Below are positions 53,236-64,000 of a DNA stretch of 64,000 nt, piece by piece. This DNA is from Nilaparvata lugens (lineage: Eukaryota > Arthropoda > Insecta > Hemiptera > Delphacidae). Under the pieces are notes generated by a model. The model saw only the letters and a list, made by a program, of their open reading frames with translations, was not told the DNA's origin and ran no database searches. Made by a program: the position numbers and the translations under genes. The stretch covers positions 51,830,068 to 51,894,067 of the forward strand of contig NC_052511.1 in assembly GCF_014356525.2 (NCBI RefSeq). The letters are read 5' to 3'. Each line of letters begins with the position of its first letter. Within the stretch, counting starts at the first letter, position 1.

Positions 53236-54173
53236 AGGCCAGTTTCACACTCATTCGGTTCGTTTCGTTTTCGGTTTGTTTTCGGCAAATTCCGATAAGT
53301 GTGAAACGGTAATTCGGTTTGAATTCGGTACCGAATAGGAACCGCATAGGACCGAACACCCTACCGACTCTAATAAATTCCATCAGGTTTCAATTCGTTG
53401 CTAGCCAGAGGCTACTTTTACACACTTTCGGTTCGGTTCGGTTCGTTTCGTTTTCGGCAAATTCCGATAAGTGTGAAATGATGATTTGGTTTGAATTCGG
53501 TACCGAATAGCAACCGGAAAGCACCGAACGCCCCCTCGACAAGAATAGGTTTCATCATATTCGAATTCGTTGCTAGGGAAACAAGAAAAAACAAAGTCTT
53601 TTACACACGCTTGACTTTTTTGTTTTTATTTTAACCTGATATCGTGATTATCTGTTTCAAGTCAAAATCATATGGCCTATTCATTTCTGTTAGTTCACAG
53701 GAACATTTTTTTCAATGAGTAGTTTTCTAAAAAATATGAAAAATATAAATTGAAAATCAGGGAGAATTTTTTAATTTTCCACGAATATAACATGATTTCA
53801 TCAATGGAGAGAAGAGTTGAAGTTTATATACCATGTGTCAAAACAAGGAACAAATTTTCAATTTAAAAAAATAATCTCTCTGAACATCCAAAATTAACAT
53901 AATCAAAAAGAAACTATCCAAATAATTCACAATTTTTAATTAAATTTAAAATTTTGTTGTTCAAGAAATAACATCTTACAATTTAACACCAGCTGTTATT
54001 CAAATATACCAGCATGAACTGTGAAAATGCAAACACAGCTGTGTTTGAGAAGAAAATTAAAACCGTACGAATTAAAACCTAACATGTATGAGCCTTATTC
54101 GTTTTCGGTAACGAACCGAACCGGACCGAAAACGAACCGAACCGAATAAAACCGAATGCGTGTGAAGCTAGCC
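53236..54173. mobile_element. 938-bp foldback element with TAATAC flanks
   Basis: Left end AGGCCAGTTTCACACTCATT and the complement of the right end (GGCTAGCTTCACACGCATTC) pair. Both then enter CGGTTCG-rich arms. TAATAC flanks both sides (53230-53235 and 54174-54179). The left arm is itself duplicated: TTCGGCAAATTCCGATAAGT occurs at 53281 and 53452, and GAATTCGGTACCGAATAG at 53321 and 53492. No open frame fits a transposase. Confidence 0.85.
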
Positions 54174-55200
54174 TAATACTCACAAAATTAGTATAAGGAT
54201 GGAAGCAAACAGGTTTGAAAAAAATACTTGAATCAGAGAAGCATAGAACATACTCACAAAATGTTGATGAAAATAGCATGGAATCTCTCTTACCTGCAAC
54301 ACACGAAAAATATTTTTTATAATAAATTATTGTCATTTATTGTTTAATTGCCATACATGTTAAAAGTGACAAACAAATTCAATATCAAATACTCAACAAA
54401 GAATTAATGGTAACCTTATTTCAAATAGTTATATCTATCTTACCTGCAACATACGAAAAATAATTATTTTTATAATAAATTATTGTTCAATGATGAACAT
54501 TTTAATGACAAACAAATTCCTCATGAAAGAAATACATTACAAAGAATCAATGGTAACCTTATTTTAAGTAGTTATATCAGAATCCTCTATCGATTTCTCT
54601 TCAAATATTCGAATTGATCGGATAGGATTATTGAAACAGTATTTCAGAATGATGAATAACAGGAAATCATTCATTCACAGTATTGTGATCATTATTATAT
54701 TTTTAACTATAATTTTGAGGCTTTCATTGATTCGGATTCAAGTATTCCAGGATGTGGTACTATATTTGAAGGTTATAATAGTAATCTAGACTTTTTCAAT
54801 GTTGTTCTTGAATACTCCTTCATTCTCCATCACATTCTCATTCTGGCTAATATAGAATATGAAATATTGTATGAATATTATGAATATTCTCTATATAAAT
54901 ATTCCCCTTTTCAATTCCTTTCCATGTTCACTTTCTAAGACCGGTTAATTAGATAACAACAACAAAAATATAATTAAAGTGAGCTCTGTTTTGATAAAAC
55001 TTGGTGAAGTTTGGAAAATGCAGGAGCGGTTATCAGCTGAGATTTGCGGCAATGACAAATGGTTTGAGGGCGTCTGTGGATAGTGGCGAGGGGAAGAGGG
55101 GAGGGGTGGATAGAGGGGAGGAGGCTGCCACTTATTAATTGCTTTCTTCAACTTCCAATTAGGAACTCGTTCGTTTACTCTTCTTATTCTGGGTTTCTTC
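54174..55200. other. AT-rich sequence with a small repeat
   Basis: CTTACCTGCAACA-ACGAAAAAT and ATTAATGGTAACCTTATTT-like blocks recur at 54290-54420 and 54440-54560, a diverged ~145-bp duplication. No gene. Confidence 0.5.
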
Positions 55201-56340
55201 CTTTATTAATAAGTGCTGACTGCTCACCCTTTCTATCCATCATTTCTTTCAACAGATTCGTCTTTTATCTTGTTTTATTTCTTCATATTTTGTTTCTTTT
55301 TCCTTGATATACTCTTATTTTGTTCCCTCTTCTTTGCCTTCTGCTTTGTAATAGATCTAGTACAACATAATCAGCCTTCTCCTCTATCTTCTTATCTTCA
55401 CTAATGATTTCATCTCTGATTTTTTTATTAATGCATTCATCAGGCTCATCTACGAATTTTTCTACTCCTTCATATTTTCTGTTATTTCCTCCACCTTCAC
55501 TTTTCTACCTCTAATTTTGTGTTGCTCTTCTCACTTATAGTCCAGTCAATGTAGACATAAAAAAGGGGGTGTGCTTGCAATTTATATTGTAGTTTCGATT
55601 TTTTAATATATTATTTGGGTACATAAGAGAAGTCCTGAACCAATTTCCTTGTGCTAGATACAGGATGGCCCAAAAACCTCGTATTTTCGGCTCATTTTCC
55701 AGTTTTCAGCTATTTCTGCCAAATATCGTAATCGGACAGAAAAATTTGCTCCTGCCTTTTTTTAGATTATAAAATTCTGAATAAAATGAGATCATTCGGA
55801 ACTCTCTATCTCCAATGAGTTCTGAGCTATGATTTTCCAAAAATGAGTAAAATTTAAAGAAAAAAATAATTTTGATGAATTTTAGTTTTTGATCAACAAT
55901 ATCTTTCGATTGTTACCATTTAGATGTATGATTCAATTATACATCTACTGGACTATTATCCTCTACTTGCTGTGCTTGCTATCAACTTGCTATCCCTTTT
56001 CTTTCTTTCCTTAGTTAGTCCTATTCTTCCTTATTATTTTCTGCTTCATATTCTTCTACCACTTCTACAAGTTAAGCTTCTGAAAGAAATCTCCATTTAT
56101 GTATTCCTCTTTCTTCTTCCTTCTCATGATTTTAATTCTCTCTCTCCATTCTCTGAATCCATTGGCTTCTATTCTTTCCCATTCTCTCCTCTATCCATAT
56201 TATATCACCTTCATCTTATTCACTTACGTCCTTCATCTTTTCTCATTGCTCAACTTCTACAATTCTTATTCTTCCCTCTCCTCCATGTATCATTCTGAAG
56301 CACTATCTTTATTCACCTCTTTTCACCCTTAATTTCCCTT
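55201..56340 (+). repeat. Pyrimidine-rich region, interrupted
   Basis: TTCTTC, CTCTC and TTTCC words dominate at 55180-55530 and 55960-56400. Between them (55560-55920) is a segment with ATACAGGATGGCCCAAAAAC and GCTCATTTTCCAGTTTTCAG that looks like part of a dispersed element. Leu/Phe/Ser frames across the region are shadows. Confidence 0.6.
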
Positions 56341-56545
56341 CTCAAGCACTATCTCCCTCACCACCATTCTCTCATACAAATCTTCCTGAAGAACCAAAAC
56401 TCAACCAATTATATTCCACTTTTTCCTGCTTCACAGCTCAGCCAGCCCTGATTCCTCATCTCTTCAAGATCCACTCGAAAACGTGAAGCTGTTACTCATT
56501 TTCTCCCTTCACTGCCACCACTTGGAGGAGGATGGCTTTACTTCT

Positions 56546-56597
56546 TTCTTCTTCTTCTTCTTCTTCTTCTTCTTCTTCTCTTCTTCTTCTTCTTCAT
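56546..56597 (+). repeat. (CTT)n microsatellite
   Basis: About 16 near-perfect TTC triplets. Confidence 0.95.
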
Positions 56598-56995
56598 CTT
56601 AATAAAAACACAAGACACAAAAAGTGCGCTCTTCAGCATTTTGATTCAATTAGAGCACTCTCCAACAGCTAACTGCCAACTTTTTCACTCGACTCCTCTA
56701 ACCCTTCAATCAACCGAGCAATCTCTGCGCAACACCTGTTTAATAAGCAACTGTTATTATTTTTTGCGTTCATTTTTCAAGTCGGTTTGATTTGTTGAGA
56801 CAAGTGAATGCTATCATTCAGTCAATAAACTCACTTTTCTCTATAGTAGAATTAACTTTCTTAATTCAGCATCCGATTAACACTGATCTGCTGTATCTAA
56901 TAAACTTTCAATAAAACATTTTCTCAATCGTGAGATTCTTCACGTATACTGAAGTCAACACTGATAAACATTAATTTTCCGTCCTTATCTGTCAC
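56598..56995. other. Unassigned sequence
   Basis: No feature recognised. Confidence 0.3.
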
Positions 56996-57214
56996 TATAG
57001 TGAGGTCCACGTTATAATGACAGTATTTGATCAACTTTGTTTTTGCTATCCTTGTCTATCATTCGACAAAGCCTGTGGTACTATACTTTTCTAGGTCCAC
57101 AACGATGCCAATTATGTTTTTGACAGTGTAGAAATATGATTAATTGATGCAGAGAATCGGCATCGCTATTCTTCTATCTTTATCTACTGCCATTATAACG
57201 TGGACCTCACTGTA
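56996..57214 (+). mobile_element. Family A MITE, short form
   Basis: TATAGTGAGGTCCACGTTAT and its complement bound 219 bp whose interior matches 634-854 closely. Two short-form copies with the same deletion imply the short form itself transposes. Confidence 0.9.
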
Positions 57215-57305
57215 GACAATGCAGAATATGGCTCTATCCTTTCTCAACTCTTCACCGTTGTCAAATTGTTTGTTAACTATGTAGATATTTCTAATCTCAT
57301 ATTTC

Positions 57306-58635
57306 GAAATCAAAATATTTCATCTCCTTCATGAAAATGTTACATTTTCAACAACAATATTCATTAATTTCAAAATATTCATAAATTTCATTAACAATAA
57401 TAACATTGATAATTATTGTTGTAAATAAATGAATGAATAGATAATTGAAACATTTTCATGAAGAAGATGAAATATTTCGATTTCGAAGTTTGAGATTGAA
57501 GATATCTACAGTTTAGAAACGATTTGTCAACGGTGTGGAGTTGGAAGAGTATAGTGCATACAGGAGAATCCCAATAATTGCTCTTCAATCAAGAAAATTA
57601 GAATAAACACGTGGCCTTATCATATCATGGAAAATATATTTTCCTACAGTTACCTTCTAAAGTTACTATTTCTGCACTGATTACAGAACGCAAAGAATCA
57701 CTTTCCCCCTCTAGTGCGCAAAGTTTTATTTTGCATACTCTTAATACTTTGCGTATTATCTTGAAGCCATCCCAATCAGCTGTTGGCGCGTATTTTAAAT
57801 GCGAATTTGTTCTATCTATATTTTTTTCTGATTTTCAAATAAATAAAAATGAGAACTCATTAAATTATACATTTTGAATATTATGAATTATTTATTATTT
57901 CAAATAATATTTTTTTCATTCATAAATTGATTGGTTGAAAAATTATTTAGAAATTTTTAATATCAATTACGAAATCAAAATATTTCATCTCCTCATGAAA
58001 ATGTTACATTTTCAACAACAATATTCATTAATTTCAAAATATTCATAAATTTCATTAACAATAATAACATTGATAATTATTGTTGTAAATAAATGAATGA
58101 ATAGATAATTGAAACATTTTCATGAAGGAGATGAAATATTTTGATTTCGAAGTTTGAGATTGAAGATATCTACAGTTTAGAAACGATTTGTCAACGGTGT
58201 GGAGTTGGAAGAGTATAGTGCATACAGGAGAATCCCAATAATTAATTGCTCTTCAATCAAGAAAATTAGAATAAGCACGTGGCCTTATCATATCATGGAA
58301 AATATATTTTCCTACAGTTACCTTGAAAAGTTACTATTTCTGCACTGATTACAGAACGCAAAGAATCACTTTTCCCCTCTAGTGCGCAAAGTTTTATTTT
58401 GCGAACTCTTAATACTTGCGTATTATCTTGAAGCCATCCCAATCAGCTGTTGACATTGTTGGCGCGTATTTTAAATGGGAATTTGTTCTATCTATATTTT
58501 TTACTGATTTTCAAATAAATAAAAATGAGAACTCATTAAATTATACATTTTGAATATTATGAATTATTCATTATTTCAAATAATATTTTTTTCATTCATA
58601 AATTGATTGGTTGAAGAATTATTTAGAAATTAAGA
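57306..58635 (+). repeat. Tandem duplication, 2 x 665 bp
   Basis: Units start GAAATCAAAATATTTCATCT at 57306 and 57971 and stay nearly identical through AAATTGATTGGTTGAA. Each unit begins with an inverted repeat (AAATATTTCATCTCCTTCATG and its complement about 140 bp on) and contains one copy of GCAAAGTTTTATTTTGC, a small hairpin. The 88-residue frame at 57611-57877 is not conserved in unit 2, where indels break it, so it is not called a gene. Confidence 0.95.
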
Positions 58636-59514
58636 TTTACTCAAAATTATTCAAATTTCCTAATTAATTGAATCAATTTGAATAAATTATCGATTATTAA
58701 TATTCTAAATTGGATTATCAAGTTTAAAATAAATTAAAGTTGTTATTAATAAGAAAATGATACAGACAAACATTTGATGGATTTCAGCCATCATTTTACC
58801 CATAATCAACCACTTCTCATATTCAATGGTAACTGTAGGAACAATTTAATGTGAAATATGTGCGCAAAGTTCCTCTGCTGCACTCAAGAAACCATTCCGC
58901 CCTCGCCTACGGCTCGTGCGTGAACGTTTCTTTCGGTGCAGCAAACTGTCACTTCGTGCACTAGTTGCACAAATAACTATTTCTTGACCATTGAAATCTA
59001 ATTGAGATAGAACTCAAATTAATTTGTCAATATTGATATTGGGATCAGATACAGTACTGGGAGAACTTGAATCACAGATATCCACCATAGAAGGCATTGG
59101 AAAAAGAGAAAATTGGCAACTATGTCGTTCACTCGTCACTTATCTCGAATTCCCCAACTTTTTCAAACTTTCAATCACAGATTCAAGGTTGTCCGTGATT
59201 TCAACTATGTATGTAACAGTGGAAACAAACATAAAACTCTTCCACAAAAAAATTCCCAAACCTAATTCACATTACCGTCATACCCATAAAAACCCATACA
59301 ACTCAGATAACACATTCTCAAAAACACACAAAATTTGATAAATAGTTGACATCCATCATGGCCGTCACATGGAAAGAAAAATGGCGGAAGAGAATTATGA
59401 AATCAGCCACAGATTTGCGGCTATTAATTTAGTCGCACACCCAACGCACAAGTAGAAAGCTTATCACTGGATTTATGTAGCCATTATTCTAGCTTGTATC
59501 CAGGAAGGATAACA
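58636..59514. other. Unassigned sequence
   Basis: A short GC-rich patch lies at 58888-58915. The 104-residue frame at 59024-59338 has mixed composition but no recognised domain, so its status is open. Confidence 0.3.
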
Positions 59515-60600
59515 TTAAAAAAGGAAGAATTTTGAGAAAGGAGAGATATAGAGGTGGAAAAGGTGGGTAGAAGAGAATGGATAGAATCAGAAAGGAGAGA
59601 AAGTAGAGGATGGAAAGATGATGAGACGAAGATGGAGTTTTGGGAACGAAGGAGAATAGAGGATGAAAGGAATGGGAGGGAAGATAAAAATGAGAACCGA
59701 TAATGAACAGCAGAAGGGAGAATGGATAGTTGGGTGATGGAGAGTACCAGAAAAGAAAGAGAAAGAGACTGGAAGCTTGAGAAGAGGAAGATAGAGAGTG
59801 ATAAGCTATGTAACACAGAGAAAAGAAAAATGTATGAGAAAGAAATAAGATTGAGAGTAGAAACGAGGAATAATGGAGGAAAGGCTATACGAAAAACAAA
59901 GAAAATGAATATAAATGAGGAAGAAGGAAGATTCAGAGTAAGAAACGAGGAATAATGGAAGAAAGGCTACGAAAAACAAAGAAAATGAATATAAATGAAG
60001 AAGAAGGAAGATTGAGAGTAAGAAACAAGGAATAGTGGTGGAAAGGCTACCCAAAACGAAGGAGAGAAATATGAATGAGGAAAAAGGAAGATTTAGAGTG
60101 AAAAACGAAGAATAATGGAAGATTGGAGGGTGAAACGTATGAAGGAGATGAAGAGTACCAAAAAAAAAGAGAAAAAGAGGATGGCAGAAGACGATGAAAG
60201 GAAAAGAATAGAAGATAGTGAGATGAGTGTGAGAAGATGAAGAGTACGAGGAAGCAGAGAAGAAGCAACTGGGAGAACATGTGGAGAGGAAGAAGAGGGA
60301 GGAAAAGACGAAGTTATATATATGGTGTAGAAGAAAGAGGAACAAAGGACAGAAGAGGGAAAAAGGAGAATGAAGAGGAAGAAACAGAGATGAAGGAACA
60401 TGGAGAGTGAGAACATTGAAGAACAGAGGTTGGAAGGTTGAAAGGTAATAGTGGATAGGAAGAAGCAGAGAAAAAGGAATAATCAGAGGAAGAGGGATGA
60501 GCAGAGGAAGAGGAAGAATCAGATGGGAAAAGATGAACGATGAAAAGTGAAGAAGAAGAGAGGACAGTCACAGAAGGTACGGAAAAGATAGAGAAATTAA
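59515..60600 (+). repeat. Purine-rich region >1 kb with an 80-bp minisatellite
   Basis: GAAGAGGAAG-type sequence for almost 1.1 kb on the plus strand. Inside, GATT-AGAGTAAGAAAC starts at 59849, 59930, 60010 and 60090, with AAAACAAAGAAAATGAATAT in the full units (period 80-81 bp). Frames of up to 179 residues on the minus strand are composition-driven (Phe, Leu, Ser). Confidence 0.9.
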
Positions 60601-60930
60601 CGTGACATTTTTTCAAATCCCGTATTCATTGGTGTTGTATACTGCATATCCTCCCACAAAGACGTGCCATAGGTTGTTAATATTAGCTTCCGTGTGAGAT
60701 GAGGATTTTCATTTTTTTTTACCGTTTCCGCACTGAATTAGAATACGGAAGCTGAATACGAATCACGCCGTGTGACCGCACCGTGTGAAGGCTGCCGTCC
60801 ATTCCCATTGTTATCTTTTTCCAACCGTTGTCACATACGTCGCGGTGGTTTGAGTTGCTGCGAAAAAGTTTGCACAAAAAGGCGCGGATCCTAACAAATA
60901 GCATTAGGTACGTGTGTGGGCGAGAATACA
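60601..60930. other. Moderately GC-rich unassigned sequence
   Basis: CACGCCGTGTGACCGCACCG and CGCGGTGGTTTGAGTTGCTG patches, no open frame of note. GTGTGACCGCACCGTGTGA-style wording recalls palindromic MITE ends, but no partner arm was found. Confidence 0.3.
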
Positions 60931-61017
60931 GCTAGATTCACTACAAACTGTCAGCATTCATTATAGAATACAACCAACGGTTCCCATTTAACCGATGCTG
61001 ACACTCCAGATATAGCT
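60931..61017 (+). repeat. Family E hairpin element
   Basis: ATTCACTACAAACTGTCAGC at the left and CCGATGCTGACACTCC at the right. The loop has GGTTCCCATTTAAC. Confidence 0.75.
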
Positions 61018-61540
61018 ACACGACTGTCTTGTCGCACGTCGTGTTTTTTGTTTCTGCAACAAAATAAAAAAAAAAAACGTAGAAAGTATTCAAAACTGCC
61101 CTCTAGTAACGACCCGGACACGTATCAGGTATAATATAATATATCACCGTTACGTGTGAAAATAATTAAAAAATCGTACAAAAGGGACAAAGAGTCGGAA
61201 AGGGAATGTTTCCCTGAAAAGAAAGAAGGGCGCTACTGACCGAGTTGGGGAGAATCCATGATTTGTGGAGGGGGAGATTTTTGCTCGTACAAACTTCTGG
61301 TATGTGGGGTTTGTTTGTACAATTCAGCGGAAGGGTGTGAGGTTTAATGTGACTTCTGATTTTTCAGGAGTAGTAATGTGGTATCGTTTGAGGGTTTGAT
61401 TCTTTGGTGTGTTTTTTATAGATAGACCACTGACCAAACCTTAAAATATTCCCGAGCTGAAAAATAATTTTTGATGTACTTATGCACTTTACACTAGGCC
61501 TACTTACAGATAACTAAGGGATCAAATCGTTCTCAAAGTA
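61018..61540. other. Unassigned sequence
   Basis: A12 run near 61067. No feature found. Confidence 0.3.
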
Positions 61541-61768
61541 AAACTGCGTTTACACATGGCTAACTTTAGATAAAAACTATTAGGCTATGGTTTATACCAA
61601 AGTTATCAACAAAATGTCTATTTTTCGAATTTATTGATTCTATTAGATTGAACGGAACTTGGCAAACACATATGCACATCATGTGTTTGCTACTTTATAT
61701 TCAATCTAATAGAATCTATAAGGACGAAAAATAAACATTTGTTGACAACTATGGTGTAAACGCAGCTT
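61541..61768. mobile_element. Family C MITE with duplicated left end
   Basis: The left end AAACTGCGTTTACACATGG is followed by a second TTTATACCAAAGTTATCAAC. The interior palindrome ATTGATTCTATTAGATTGAA and its complement leads to GGTGTAAACGCAGCTT. Confidence 0.8.
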
Positions 61769-62580
61769 CAGTCTGACATACGGAGTTTCAAAAGATTTTA
61801 TAAATTGATGTAGTCTAGACTTTTAGTTACTTCGTGAATACTTAAAAAATCTCGGACTTTTTGATGAGAAATGAGGAACTAATTTCACTCCCAAAGTGGA
61901 GCTTCATCAGTGTTTATACCTTCACCAGATTAGTCTATACACTGAGCTATTGCAGTTGATCAGTATTCAGTAGCGATATGACATGATATTGATAATAATA
62001 ATGATATTAGATTGTTATATTGTCATATTAATAATGTATATATTATATTATTACAATGATAATAATAAAAATGACATAATGATAAGAATATAGTATAATT
62101 TGGAATTTTGTACAAAAAGCGAACAAAGCTCGCTCAAAGTTATTGATGAAACACTTTGTCTGGAAATATCACGAATCCATTGAAAAACTACATACATGTT
62201 TCAAAACCAATGGTGTAATCTCTAGTGAGATACTGAGATTCAGTGTTTTATTATGGATAAATATCACTACATCTCAACAAAAACAGTATCTGAGATCAAA
62301 TTTATTAGTTTGTATAATCTAGAATTCTCACAAATTCTGCACAAATAGCTAACTGAGTTCAAATATCCAAGCTCAACCAAACAAGCAGTAGGGTTGTTTG
62401 AAACCTGGACCATAAAACCTGGTTTTAATATGAATTAATTTTTGAATAGATAAATTTAGTGGTATTGACAATATCAATGTCTCATTCTTCCAAACAAGCA
62501 GATTCGGAAAATATACACGGAACATTTGTAAACTTGCAAAAAACACAAAAAACGTCCAGTTTCAGGAGTAAACTTGAAGT
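61769..62580. other. AT-rich sequence, nothing recognised
   Basis: An ATAATGATAAT-rich patch lies at 61985-62095. The 60-residue frame at 62459-62641 runs into the family K repeat. Confidence 0.3.
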
Positions 62581-62582
62581 AT

Positions 62583-63183
62583 TCCTTCAAAAATCTGGTG
62601 TGGTGCACTCTCACAACTTTCCTTGCCGTTATGAAAATTGATCACCTAACGATAGTGTTCCCGCGCATCTCAAGTCTACTTATAAACAAAGATCTGACCC
62701 AGCTGGTGACAGGACAATAACGCTGGAGACATACGAGGTCTGCTAACTCTTCATAGTGAATCATTTAATATAATCAAAAGTTGCCAACAGTTTGCAATTG
62801 AAATAATAACATTTCCTCGAATTTCGTGCTTATTTTCAATTTAAGGTGAAAATGTTACTGAACATTAATTGTAGAGATGTTCATGATTAATCTTTTCCAC
62901 TCAAAATGTTTTGTTTAAATTTTATCAAAGCCTGATAATTTGGGAATCTAAAATCGAACTTTGCATAGATGGGGCGGAGCTCCTGAAATTTTTACAGATA
63001 TGAGACTTGTGGCAGTTGATAGAGCTTATCAATGACTATTTCAGGTATAAATTTGATCAAAATCGTTGGAGCCGTTTTTGAGAAAATCTCGAAAAACCCT
63101 GTTTTTGACAACATTTTCGCCATTTTAGCCGCCATCTTGAATTGCATTGTATCGAAATTGTTCGTGTCGGATACTTATAGTGT
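62583..63183 (+). mobile_element. Family K dispersed repeat, copy 2, longer
   Basis: 62583-62955 matches 40683-41060. This copy continues with GGGGCGGAGCTCCTG, CAAAATCGTTGGAGCCGTTT and GCCATCTTGAATTGCAT to the edge of a palindromic insertion. It appears to resume at 63776 (AAGAACCTTGTGTTCCAAAT) up to GATCGTGTACACAGACGCAC and a CA tail. Confidence 0.75.
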
Positions 63184-63186
63184 AAA

Positions 63187-63771
63187 GCCGTGTCCACACT
63201 ATGTCGATCGACTCTGTCGACCCGGTCGATCGATAAAGTCGCTCGACACCTTTGACTGTGTCAACTCGACAAAATTGCCTCAGTACATGTGGACGAGTCG
63301 ACCGACAACCATCATAAATTTTCATACATAATTGAGTGTTTTATATTTTAATCGAGTGTTTTATTTTAAATATAAATCGAGTTTTCATATAAAATGTTTG
63401 ACACCGCAATTTCCACCAAACCATCATGCCGTTTGTTTCTGTTTTTATAGTCAACATCACTTGAATCCCATAAGTAAGAACGATCACGGTACATTTCAAT
63501 AAAATTTGACGTTTGGGTATCACTCCAATTCATTTTCAATAAAAATGTAAGCACTTGAACAACAGTATAGCACTATTCTATTTTTTAAAACGGCAGTGAC
63601 AAGATCGACACGTCCACACTGGTGCCTTCGACTCGACTGTCTTTGATCCGGACCGACCTGATTCGGGTTGCGTTCGACTCGACTCGACAGCGCTCAACAA
63701 TGTCTAGCGACACGTCCAGACTTGTTCGACTTTGTCGATCGGTGTCGATCGGCATAGTGTGGACGCGGCTT
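63187..63771. mobile_element. Palindromic TIR element, ~585 bp
   Basis: Left terminus AGCCGTGTCCACACTATGTC and the complement of the right terminus (AAGCCGCGTCCACACTATGC) pair, followed by TCGATCGAC-rich arms. The middle is AT-rich and non-coding, with the frames shadowing the arms. Confidence 0.85.
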
Positions 63772-63849
63772 ATGAAGAACCTTGTGTTCCAAATTTCAAG
63801 TCATTCTGTTAACTGGGAGATGAGATGGAGATGAGATCGTGTACACAGA

Positions 63850-63852
<3 letters not shown>

Positions 63853-63916
<64 letters not shown>

Positions 63917-63938
63917 CACCACACACACACACACACAC

Positions 63939-63981
<43 letters not shown>

Positions 63982-64000
63982 CACACACACACCACACACA
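63853..64000 (+). repeat. (CA)n microsatellite, reaches window end
   Basis: Nearly pure CA for about 148 bp, broken by ACCACAC and ACAACAC steps. It follows the 3' end of family K, so it may be that element's tail. The Cys-Val frames on the minus strand are its translation. Confidence 0.95.

Noticed and set aside
57611..57877. 88-residue frame as a gene
   Set aside because: It lies in a tandem duplication whose second copy breaks the frame by indels, so there is no sign of selection.
59806..60345. 179-residue open frame on the minus strand, longest in the window
   Set aside because: Pure Phe/Leu/Ser composition mirrors the GAA/GAG tract on the other strand. All three minus frames are open for the same reason.
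63796..64000. Cys-Val repeat proteins on the minus strand
   Set aside because: Direct translation of the (CA)n microsatellite in every frame.

Overview
This window is AT-rich, repeat-saturated eukaryotic intergenic or intronic DNA. It is most probably from an insect. Retroelement 3' ends, tRNA-derived SINEs and palindromic MITEs with their style of termini resemble those I associate with hemipteran, especially planthopper, genomes. That species-level guess is inference from memory of repeat families and not a database match. No bacterial-type operon, rRNA gene, canonical tRNA gene or CRISPR array is visible. Nearly all longer open frames are translations of simple repeats (CT, GA, TTC, CA) and are not listed as genes.

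Layout. 0-5 kb: two copies of a 28-bp-TIR MITE (family A), a 129-bp and a 147-bp tandem duplication, and two miRNA-precursor-like hairpins (family E). 5-11 kb: a short retroelement (family G), a 39-bp minisatellite, a possible small coding region at 8.27-8.57 kb, a SINE, and a five-unit palindromic array grown from a MITE (family C, 9.55-10.27 kb). 11.1-11.8 kb: an old palindromic element interrupted by two further palindromes. 12-17 kb: family J in inverted orientation and a 777-bp tandem duplication carrying a Penelope-terminus-like stem-loop. 17.5-18.9 kb: a ~340-bp satellite-like repeat. 18.9-19.1 kb: an isolated GC-rich island. 20-25 kb: purine-rich GA tracts, an 888-bp TIR element and a MITE split by a retroelement. 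25.3-28.7 kb: composite foldback elements and family B MITEs. 28.87-29.18 kb: the least repeat-like open frame. 30.9-31.3 kb and 44.16-44.43 kb: triplets of family E hairpins. 31-40 kb: pyrimidine- and purine-rich tracts, a tRNA-related SINE and a LINE remnant. 42.4-43.9 kb: a four-layer nested insertion. 44.9-46.7 kb: two LINE C-terminal remnants. 49.6-50.5 kb: three head-to-tail family G copies. 51.2-51.9 kb: degenerate repeats with a perfect 26-bp hairpin. 53.2-54.2 kb: a 938-bp foldback with flanking duplication. 57.3-58.6 kb: a 665-bp tandem duplication. 59.5-60.6 kb: over 1 kb of purine-rich DNA. 62.6-64 kb: a repeat carrying a palindromic insertion and a long CA tract.

There is no set of cooperating genes here. 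The coherent story is successive transposable-element insertion and local amplification. The coding remnants are parts of non-LTR reverse transcriptases (35.15, 45.0 and 46.16 kb), all truncated or broken. Two open frames (8.27 and 28.87 kb) look more protein-like than the rest and could be exons of an undetected gene.
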